Assembly: GCA_039583875.1 (NCBI GenBank)
Contig: CM077147.1
Span: 112,774,440-112,838,439, forward strand
Direction: 5' to 3'
DNA length: 64,000 nucleotides
Source of the DNA: Platanthera guangdongensis
Taxonomy: Eukaryota; Streptophyta; Magnoliopsida; Asparagales; Orchidaceae
Part shown: one piece after another, positions 52,640 through 61,587 of the stretch
How the letters are laid out: every line of letters begins with the position of its first letter
How positions within the stretch are numbered: the stretch's first letter is position 1
Program-made: the position numbers and the translations under genes
The notes under the pieces: generated by a model
Told to the model about the DNA's origin: nothing
Databases searched by the model: none
The model's input: only the letters and a program-made list of their open reading frames with translations

Positions 52640-53340
52640 GTGCGTGTGCGCATATATTTCCGCCTACTCGTTAAGAGTTAAATGATGTGTCTTTAATTTT
52701 TCACCTACTCATTTGAGTAGGATTTGCAAGTGTGCGTATTTACTTTCTACAGTGTGAGTATTTCATTTTCTGTCGTGTGTCTGTGTGTGTTTTAATTTCA
52801 GCAACTGTGTGTATTTTTATTTTCCTCCTACTCATTTGAGTTAAATGGCTGGATTTTATTCAAGTAGGACTTGTGTGTTTTTATTTTTCGCCTACTCATT
52901 TGAGTTAAATGGTTGGATTTTATTCAAGTAGGACCTGTGTGTTTTTATTTTCCGCCTACTCATTTGAGTTAAATGGCTGGATTTTATTTAAGTAGGACTT
53001 GTTGTTTTTTACTTCCGCCTACTCTCTAGGAGTTAAATGGCCGGACTTCATTTCTCTCCTACTCGTTTGAGTAGAACTTGTAATTTTCAGCTTTTATTTA
53101 CCACCTACTCATTTGAGTTAAATGACAAGTTTTTATCTTCCGCCTACCCGCTAGGAGTTAAATGACCGGATTTTATTTCCCTGTAAATATTTGAGATGGA
53201 CTTGTAATCGCATTTATTTCCGCATACTCATTTGAGTAGGACTTGCTTTCATTTCAGTCCCACTCATTTGAGTAGGATTTGCAAATTTTCAGCTTATATT
53301 TCCCGCCCACTCGTTTGAGTGGGACTTGCAATTTCATTTA
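52640..53340 (+). repeat. Degenerate minisatellite with CTACTC-ATTT-GAGTAG palindromes
   Basis: A unit of about 63-64 bp is clearest at 52826, 52890 and 52954. Each contains CTACTCATTTGAGTT and ATTCAAGTAGGACTTGTGTG. Outside the core the unit decays to shorter blocks with CTACTC and GAGTAG arms. Confidence 0.75.
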
Positions 53341-55045
53341 TGCAATTTTCTTTTACTGGTAACTTAGTTATATTTCTGTCTCTTTATTATGTTTTTGGAT
53401 GAGTGAGTGTTTTTATTTACAGTAACTGTTCTAATATTAGGTTATCTTGCTTGTTCTTCTTATTTTCTTTATAATCCTTCAGCGAATAGTTTATAACGCT
53501 CGCCTAACCAAACTTATAAGCTATCCCCATTCTGATGAGTGGCTAATCGCTTTTAGCCCTCGGTATCGAAGAGAATTGGGATTTAAAAATGTTTTAAATA
53601 ACTAAAGGTCTTATTTTTCTATTTAATTAAAAACTTAAGGTTTACCCTGGGTTAACGACGCGTAGAACCACATATCGATATGTGGGCTCTATTTTTGTTA
53701 TCCATACGCTAGCTAGCCGAGAGGCCATGCGTATGAACTGATCACCCCTGGGTAAAGAGAGTTCCGCACTAACCCTCGAGAGAGGAAGCCCGCTAACTCT
53801 ATCGGATTGGGTTCCCCACCCAATAGCGGGGTTCTTAGCATACTGCGGGCATTAAGAGGAATCCTTCGTCGGACGAGAGCCCGGTCGAATAGTCTTAATG
53901 TCCAGGTGAGCGATATTCCTAAAGATAGGTGAGCTCATACTTTTGGAACCTCCGCAGCCAAGTTTCCGCTTTAATTAAATTGAAACTATATATCTCTAGT
54001 TATTTAAATCTATTTTTAATCCTAACGTAATTCGATACCGAGTGTTATATCTTCATCGACTTTAATATTAATCTATTTTCGTCCTATTTTAGTTAAAATC
54101 AACAACTTACTATTTCGGTAAAATAATAGTGCTTTCAGAGCAGTAGGGATAATCAACCCGTTCCCAAGAAATTTACGATCTGGATATTCCCCCGAATATT
54201 CTGTATTACTTGCGATAGGTGCACTTGCCTACCTAAGCAAGCCCGCGGCGATCGACTCATCGAACCAACCACCCACATAAGAGTCTGTTCGCGGGCTTCA
54301 TCAATAATATTAGATGACTCGAGAAGAAGTCCTTCAAAAAATTCAGAACAGTATCTGTAATCACTCAAGTGGAATAAGAATTACTTGAGTGCTAGGAAGA
54401 TCACTCGAGAGGTAGAAGGATTACTCGAGAGGTAGAAGTGAACTATTCGAGAAAAGGACTTAGAGAAAATTTCTAGGAGTTAAAACAGATTACTCCAGTA
54501 ATAGTTTTAGACTACTCGAGTAAAGTACTTAGAAAAATTCTGAGATAGAAAATCTGTTAACTCGAGAATAAGAAGGGGTCTACTCGAGTAATGGTCTTGG
54601 CCACTCGAGAGCTAGTTTTAAACTACTCGAGAACCATTTCCTTTACTCGAATTCAGACTAGACTTACTCAAGTATGACTAAGGGTTAAACTCGAGTACTT
54701 AGACTTCTACTCGAGTGAAATACTTAGAAATAATCTCGTTCATGAGGATTTTCCTTTCTTCAATAAAATCTGCAACATGTCTTTCTCCAACAATCCTAGT
54801 GTTGGAAAAATGATGTGTATCCCAATAGAGAGGCTACACATGAGTCAACACCATGGATCACATAATGTGGGTTTACATTATATGGTCCTGTGTTTGGTGA
54901 CCATTTGTAGACTGACATTGGTCTACACTTGGCAATTTAGTCTTGCAAATACATAACTCAAACAATTCATCAAATACAACTTAATTCATCTTAGTTCAAG
55001 GGTGACTTCACCAAATCTAGGTTATTGTGGATACAATACCCAATA

Positions 55046-55103
55046 GCTTCCACCATCACAGCTTCCCTATCATTACTCCCGCATGGTTCCTGGGAGCCAC
55101 TAG
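55046..55103. other. Short pre-insertion flank between element H and the Tekay-like element
   Basis: This 58-bp stretch starts with the TSD GCTTC of H and ends ACTAG, the likely left TSD of the Tekay-like element. It continues the DNA ending at 8816. Confidence 0.6.
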
Positions 55104-58100
55104 TGTAACGCCCCCGATTTTTCGGTATTTATTTAATATTCCTTTGGCATTACATTGATGCATTTTCGGCTTGTGCCATTGTTAGAGTACCTCATTAGGT
55201 GTTCTTAGTGGTTGTAGCCTGTTTGTAGGGTTCCCCAGCTAGCCAAAGTCAGTTTTGGAGACTCGGTTGAGCCTCTCAGGGATTGCTTGTGCTTTGGCTT
55301 CGGGAGGTGTTAGCCCGGGTAGGTGATCGTCAGATGTTGTTTTCGACTTCGCCGTTGTTTTCGTAGCTTGGGTGTCTGGCTACGGTGCGAGTTTTGTCGA
55401 ATTACGAGATCGTTTGTTTTCGCGTAATTTCGACGGTTGCTTGTTAGCGAGTAGTAGTTGCTTTTTCGTGCATGGATTTACGTGGCCAAGCTGGGTGAGG
55501 CTTGTGCTAATTTTCGTATAAGTTTATATATTTGTGCGTTTGTGAACGCTTGGGAGTGGATAGTCATTTTATATAAGCGTATATATATTTAAGCATTTTA
55601 GTTTGGTGAGTGATTTAGACGTGCCAGTGTATAAATGCATACGTGCACGTAAGTGTGAGGCTTTATAAATGCATGTGTGCGGGTATGTACGGGTAGGTGC
55701 GGTATATATATATTTATAAGCGTAGAATTATTTGTGTATAAGTATATGAATAAGTAAATGTATATGTGTTAGTGTATATGTATGTGTATAAGTTGACGCA
55801 TATGTATAAGTATGTATAAATGTGTATAGGTATATAAGTATATATGTATAAATACTATATTAAAATTTCATTTAGGTAATAGGATTTATATATATAGGAT
55901 TTATTATTAGGTTAGGTCATTTCCTTCCCCTCAAACCCGGCGGCCTGCTCCTTGCGGATCGAGCGAAAGAGGCGGAAGCCTGGAAGTACTCCGACCGCTG
56001 TCTCCCTGCCCCGTAAAGCTCGGAACTTCTGTTTGAGGCCGGATCCGAGCTCCTCTAGGCTAGACCTTCGTTCCAAGGTAACCTTTCGTGGGTTTACCAT
56101 CCTTTTCTCCAAGCCTAGGGCGGCGGTTCCCTTGCTAAATAATGCCCAGTTTTTTTTCCAGGTTTTCATAGTTTGTTGCTTGCGGCCGGGCCTGGTGGGA
56201 AGAACCTTGCTGGCTGAAGTTTTCAAAAAAAAAACCAAGGCAAGTGCACCCTTCACCCTTGCCAAAGAAATTCTAGGTTGTGTTCTTGGTTTGCTTAAAT
56301 TTAGATCTATCTCGTTTAAGGATTTAGTCATGATAAAATTTGTTCAAAACCTCTTAGTTGCTGAATTGGTGGCCGGAAGGTTTCTTTAGATTGCGGTTCC
56401 TTTTATTTTTGGACTTGAGTCATGCCCAGATCTGTTAAGGATTGTAGCTTTTTCTTGTTCAAATCCCATGGTTGTTAAAATTGTGACCGGAAGGAGTTTA
56501 GATTGTTGTTCTTTTTTTTGGCTTTGAATCATGCCCAAACCGAGTATATAGCAAGAAGCATTGTTCTTTTCAATAGGTTTGTTGTATCTTTAAATCATGT
56601 CCAGTTCGATTCATTTCTTGCATAAGTTTAGATTCAAACCACGCAAATTAATTATTTATGTTTGGTAGCAAATTAATCGTATATGTTTTAGTATTGAATT
56701 AATTATACATGTTTTGGTGTCCAATTAATTGTTTATGTTTTGTGATCAAACTAATTGTATCTATTTAGTTGAGATCAAATTACTTGTTTACGTTTAATAT
56801 CAAGCTATTGGTCAAGGTTTAGTATCAAGCTGCCTGCTAATTTTTTTCTTTTTATTTTGTGTCAAACCACTCGATTGGACAAACTGGATGTTTAGTCCAC
56901 TGGTTTAAAAAGGGCTCTTAGGTGGGTGGCTCTAGATTGTTTAGGGTTCAGTGAGACCTCTTGGTGGTACATGGAACCACCAGCAAGGGTCTTCCCGAGT
57001 CACTTAGTACTGGAGTAGGATGTGGTTTTGGGGTGGGTCGGACCGATACCGTCACCCTTGTTTTATGTCTTGTCTTACTAAGACAGTATGGGCTGTTTGG
57101 TTGAGTTGGACTGATACCACCACCACAGCACCTAGAAGATAATTAGGCCTGATAGACTTGGTTGGACATGTTGCCACCAGCCTAGGCCCTTGTTGATGAT
57201 TTTGTCCATTTCCAGTATTAGGTGATTCTTTCCGCGCTAGCTCTATGTTAGGATTTTATTATTTTACTAATCCTTGTTGCAGAGAATTTTGAAGCTTGGC
57301 TTCTTTCGGGCACTTGGTGCACCCCTTTTTACTCACTTTTGATGAGTATTTTCCTTTACTTGTTCACATTTCTTTTTGTGGCTTAAGTTGCTAGCATTCA
57401 ATTTGGGCATGGTAAGCCTTATGTAATTTCTATCTTTTTTAAACATATTTATCTCATTTCCTTTTCATAATTGCCTTGCTGAGGTGTTGTTCTTTTTGAA
57501 TGCCTCAGGTTCAGGTTTATAGCCGACTGTGCGGCTAGGATTCTTCCGGAGCTTGCTAGTGCTATAGTTGCTGCTGTGATTTTTTCTTCCTCACTCTTGG
57601 GAGGTAGTTTCTTTAGACTTGGTGTAGTACAGACATGCCTACTCCCCAGTGGGTTAGTGTTAGTTGTTGACGCCCACTAGTGGTTTCTCTTTTAGATGCT
57701 TTGTACTTTGCTTATACTGCTAGATTTCCTGGTTCGGAGTTTATTTAACTTGCATTCTGGGAAGATTTATGTTAGGATTCATGATAGGTATTTTTTACTA
57801 TATGAACACCTATTATTATCATTTCATACATGACACGTTTTCCAAAACCAAAACTCTATCTTTATTATAACGTAAAAGATGATTTCAATACTATACTAAA
57901 TGTAGGGGTTTGCATATCATGAGTTTACTTCGGGGACACTCCTGTTCAAGTAGGAGGTCTAGTGTTAAATGAAGTATTTTTACACAACATTCAAAGATTT
58001 TTACTGTGCCGAGGGATACAGACTATTAACTTAAAATGGATTTTTTTTCTCTTTAATCTGTGATTTTTTTTATAATGCTTATTTAGGTTAGCGCATTGCC

Positions 58101-58198
58101 TGAACGTCTGCAGTTATCCCCTGCATGATGTGGCATCACAACGTGCCTTTTCTCTTACTCTGATATATCTTGTTAATGGGAAGATGCGGGTTGTGTCA
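55104..58198 (+). repeat. 5' LTR of the Tekay-like element (3.1 kb)
   Basis: It runs from TGTAACGCC to TTGTGTCA. It contains a TA-rich, TATATGTATAAGT-like low-complexity stretch (about 55500-55870), a TATATATATAGG box near 55890 and a GC-richer block (55915-56390) that is probably leader sequence. Open frames on both strands of that block recur in the other LTR and show no domain. Confidence 0.82.
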
Positions 58199-58201
58199 GT
58201 T

Positions 58202-58212
58202 TGTATCAGAGG
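58202..58212 (+). other. Primer binding site (degenerate), tRNA-iMet type
   Basis: TTGTATCAGAG matches TGGTATCAGAG at all but one base of the core. It lies three bases after the LTR end. Confidence 0.65.
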
Positions 58213-58879
58213 GAGGTTGCTTGACAATTGGTCGGGCAAACCTTTCCCTTGATTGCATTAGTAGTTTAGCGTCATATCATACACACACCGATATGTCATC
58301 CATACATCTTGGCTGAAGCACAAACACTACACTCATAAGCATGAATAGAAGTATACGTGGCATATTATGTAGTATGGGATGTATAATATGTGTTCGTATA
58401 TGGATCTACCATAGGAGGCAACATGTGAGGGTTATGTAGTATGAGATAACCTCACCACATGAATGCTGCTAGCACGTTTTCTTTTTCGTTGCATGGAAAT
58501 GTTATGTAGTATGGGATGCATAACATTTTCATGTGTACGCCGTTCACAACATGCATTAAGGCCTTTCTAGAATGCATAGCACAATATGCATATCATAACA
58601 TTGCATTAGGACAACGTGCGAAGCTGAAGATTTACACGATGACATCTGTACACACATAATTTTGAGTCAAAAAGAATATAAATACATGAATTCATGGTCT
58701 AGGCACATGATTTAGTATGATGGTGGTGAACCATCTTAATTTAGGCATAACATCATAATTGAAAACCCCAGGGCAAGTTGGCAGTTGAGCAAGTACTTAT
58801 GTGGGTTTGTTTGTACTTGATTGTTTAGTCCTAGTAGTTGAACTAGGTTTTGATTATCGATTTGTTTGTTCTTTTTAGC
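58213..58879 (+). other. Untranslated leader of the Tekay-like element
   Basis: This AT-rich DNA between PBS and gag has no supported gene. GTTATGTAGTATG...GATGCATAACATT-type phrases recur a few times at 58370-58540, forming short imperfect repeats. Confidence 0.5.
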
Positions 58880-59890
58880 ATGGCGCCTAAGCGTAGAGTG
58901 ACGAGGTCGACTCTCCAATCAGAGGGCAAGTCTTCTTGAGCGTAAGGCGATGCAGTTGTAGCAAGTCTGAGGCAGATCAATGAGGCTTTGTCAAGGCAGA
59001 TGGTGGATGTTCAATCCCAGATCCAGGCCTTGATATCTATAGTGGCAGGGCTAGCCCCGAGAGTGCAGGATCCTGCTGCGGGTATAGCTGTTCCTGCCCC
59101 CCCAGCACCTCCTGCACCTTTGGTGCCTCCAGTTGTGGTGCCCCCAGAGATGACCTTCATCTCTCAGTTCCAGCGGCTTCGACCCCGTACCTATGATGGG
59201 AAGGCGGATTTTATGATCTTGGATGATTGGCTGATTTCAATTGAAGAGATGTTTCATTATTCCGGAGTTTTTGATGATTAGAAGGTGATGCTTGCCACCT
59301 ACCAGCTAAAGGGGTTAGCAAAGAGTTGGTGGTTGAGAGAGAAGGAGGGCATGGTAGGAGGATGCTCTTGGGATTCCTTCAAGGAGATATTGATGAGGAA
59401 GTTTCTACCTGCAGTAGAGCGGGACCGGTTGATGAACGATTTCTTGCATCTGAAGCAGAGGCAGCTCACCATTAGTGAGTATGAGATTGAGTTCAGCAAA
59501 CTCAGTTGGTTTGCCCCCAGTTTGGTGAGTTCCGAGGCGGATAGAGCGAAGAGATTCCTTGGTGGCCTGAGAAGTGATGTTCAGCAGCTAGCTATTGCTC
59601 ATGGAGCAGTGAGTTATGCTGGTACAGTAGACGCTGCTTTGAAGGTGGAGGCCTTGAAAATGCTAAGCAAAGAGGGCAGCAGGTGAGAAATGATAAGAGG
59701 AAAGCTGTTGAAGGAAAGGGCCCCCAGGTACCCGGTGCTCCTTCAAGTAAGAAGAGCAAGGAGGTCTGTAGCTTCTGTGGTCGGCCGGGCCATGCCGTGG
59801 AGAAATGCTTCAAGAGGTTGGCAGCGAAAAAAGAGCAAGTTCATGCTATTCGGGCTGCTCCCAGGAAGGACTTGGTGTGTGCCTTGTGTA
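58880..59890 (+). pseudogene. gag: gag of the Tekay-like element
   Basis: The start is ATG at 58880 (MAPKRRVTRS), in frame with what follows. Stops TGA 58937, TAA 58943 and TAG 59279 break the frame. The retrotrans_gag domain is clear: FLRLRPRTYDG-like FQRLRPRTYDGKADF, LKGLAKSWW, FKEILMRKFLP, KQRQLTISEYEIEFSKLSWFAP, RAKRFLGGLR. A frameshift near 59680 leads to the zinc knuckle CSFCGRPGHAVEKC near 59770. The reading then breaks off at about 59890, where it joins the RNase H tail. Gag would form the particle of this element. Confidence 0.82.
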
Positions 59891-61467
59891 AGCAAGGCCA
59901 ATGTGGTGGCTGACGCCCTGAGCCGTAAGACGGGGAAGATCTTTAACCTCTCTGTTGAGCGTTTAGTGTAAGAGTTCCTCTTGATGGACATCTCTGTGGG
60001 GTGCTGTGACTTGAGAGCAGTTTTGTCATGGCAGAGCCTTTTTGGATTTCACTTACAAGGCTACACCAGAAGGATGATTCGGATCTTTTGCAACTGTATC
60101 TCAGAACTGAAAGGTGGGAATTGCCAGACTTTTCTATTGATGATGCAGGTACCTTGAAGTGCCGTGGAAGGTTTTGCGTCCCCACTGTTTTGGACATTCG
60201 AGTCATGTTGTGTAAGGAAGCGCATGGCTCGAGTGTTACCTACCACCCGAGCTCAACTAAGATGTATCGGGACTTGAAGCAGATTGCCTGGTGGTGTTAT
60301 ATGAAGGGTGATATAGCACGTTTTATTTCTGAGTGTTACACCTGCAAGCGAGTTAAGGCCGATCATGGAAGTCCGAGTGGCAGGTTGACTCCATTAGAGA
60401 TCCCGACTTGAAAATAAGAGTGCATTTCTATGGACTTCATTACGGGCTTATCGAGATCTCCTAGATGTTTTGACTCTGTTTGGGTTATAGTGGACAAACT
60501 ACCGAAGTGTGCTCACTTCATGTCGTATAAGATTGATTATCCGATGAAAAAGATAGCGGAGCTATATTTGAACGAAGTCATCCGATTGCATGGAGTCCCT
60601 GAGAGTATCATATCAGACCGTGACTCCAGGTTTACTTCCCGCTTCTGGAAGAGTTTGCAGAAGGGTTTGGGTATAGAACTTAGATATTCTACCGCATATC
60701 ACCTGCAGACTAATGGGCAGATGGAGCAGGTCAACCAGTTTGTGGAAGATATGATCCGCTGTTATATTTTGGACCACAGAGGATCGTGGGATGAACGTTT
60801 GAGGCTGATGGAATTCGCGTATAATAACAGTTATCAGGAGAGCCTGCAAATGGATCCTTTTGAAGCCTTATATGGGAGGCGCTGCAGAACTCCCTTATTT
60901 TAGGCTGAGGCTGGTGAAAGGCCTTTGCTGGGTCCTGATGCGGTCGAGGAAATGGAAGTTAATGTGAAGCTTATTCGGGAAAAGCTTCGGTTAGCTCAGG
61001 AGAGATATGAGAAAAACGCCAACCGGCGTAGATCCGATGTGGAATTTTAAGTGGAGGATATGGTATTCTTGAAGGTGTCCTCGATGGTTGGAGTAAAGAG
61101 GTTAGGTAAGAACCATAAGTTGGACCCGAGGTAGGTGGGCCCATTCAAGATTGTGGAGCGTATTGGTGTGGCTGCTTACAGGTTGGATTTGCCAGTAACC
61201 TTTCCAGGTGTGCATAATGTTTTCTATATGAGCCAGCTGCGAAAATGCGTGCTGAGTAGTAGGAAAGTGTTGGATGCTGTGCTTCAGTTGGAGCCAAATC
61301 TGACTTTTGTAGAAAAGCCTGTCCGCATTCTGGATGCTCAGGATCGAGTGTTGTGATGAAAGACCATTCCCATGGTTAAAGTCTTGTGGAGGAACCAGGA
61401 GGTGGAAAGCGCGACTTGGGAGTTGGAGTCGGCAATGAGGGAGGCTCACCCTCATCTTATTCCTTGA
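59891..61467 (+). pseudogene. pol: RNase H tail and integrase with GPF and chromodomain-like end
   Basis: It opens with ANVVADALSRK, the usual end of gypsy RNase H. In the frame from 60028 come the zinc-binding HHCC region (EAHGSSVTYHPSSTKMY...CYTCKRVKADHG), the core with MDFITGL, SDRDSRF and the Glu in GQMEQVNQ, and NNSYQESLQMDPFEALYGRRC. The GPF motif VGPFKIVERIG is near 61135. The tail KVLWRNQEVESATWELE resembles the chromodomain-like end of Tekay integrases, which directs insertion toward marked chromatin. Stops include TGA 60409 (probably TGG before), TAG 60901, TAG near 61131 and TGA 61354. It ends at TGA 61465. Confidence 0.85.
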
Positions 61468-61564
61468 TTTGTGCCTGGTATGTTTTGCCTTCTCCTTTAT
61501 AGCTCTTGTTAGGCCATTTCTGTTCCTTCCTTGATAGAAGCTTGTGAGTAAAGTTTTGGGACGA

Positions 61565-61587
61565 AACTTTCTTTTAGGAGGAGTGTC
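61565..61587 (+). other. Polypurine tract of the Tekay-like element
   Basis: TTTAGGAGGAGTGTC lies directly before the 3' LTR start, after GGGACGAAACTTTC. Confidence 0.7.

Larger units (their letters stand above)
50991..54303 (+). repeat. Solo LTR (3.3 kb) of a Ty3/gypsy element
   Basis: It begins TGATGAGTTG and ends GGCTTCATCA. ATAAT at 50986-50990 and 54304-54308 is a perfect TSD; the matching empty site in the other LTR of H reads GAAGATTGTATTAG. There is no PBS, PPT or coding region, so this is a lone LTR left by recombination between two LTRs. Features in order: GTCACG/CACGCC array (51160-51720), TATA box (51729-51735), a C-run near 51838, long AT-rich DNA, a degenerate minisatellite (52640-53340), then a region ending in GCGATAGGTGCACTTG. 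The last phrase and the array link it to the LTR at 3912-5523. Stops and short frames inside are not genes. Confidence 0.9.
8817..55045 (-). mobile_element. Old SIRE-like Ty1/copia element (H) carrying three nested insertions
   Basis: The two LTRs are 8817-10438 (3') and 50104-55045 (5', itself interrupted). On the minus strand a tRNA-iMet-type PBS (TGGTATCAGAG) follows the 5' LTR and an AATAGGGGGAGAT tract precedes the 3' LTR. The flanking TSD is GCTTG at 8812-8816 and GCTTC at 55046-55050, four of five bases. Taking out the insertions at 12380, 42425 and 50991, plus their duplicated target bases, leaves about 11.9 kb, close to one unit of the tandem array (about 12.8 kb). Gene order is gag, PR-IN-RT-RNase H, CTCGAG array, promoter, ORF3. 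Frameshifts and stops show it is dead. The SIRE-like assignment rests on PBS, size, gag type and the extra 3' ORF. Confidence 0.85.
50104..55045 (-). repeat. 5' LTR of element H, interrupted by a solo gypsy LTR
   Basis: Removing 50991-54308 leaves about 1624 bp that align end to end with 8817-10438. The outer end reads ACCCAATA in place of ACCCAACA, so the terminal TG on the minus strand has mutated to TA. CTCGAG motifs lie at 50935-50990 and 54309-54715, on the two sides of the insertion. Confidence 0.88.

Noticed and set aside
55912..56389. Overlapping plus and minus frames of about 140 residues, repeated at 62399-62786
   Set aside because: They lie in the presumed leader of a Tekay-like LTR, show no domain, are present on both strands and differ in length between the LTRs.
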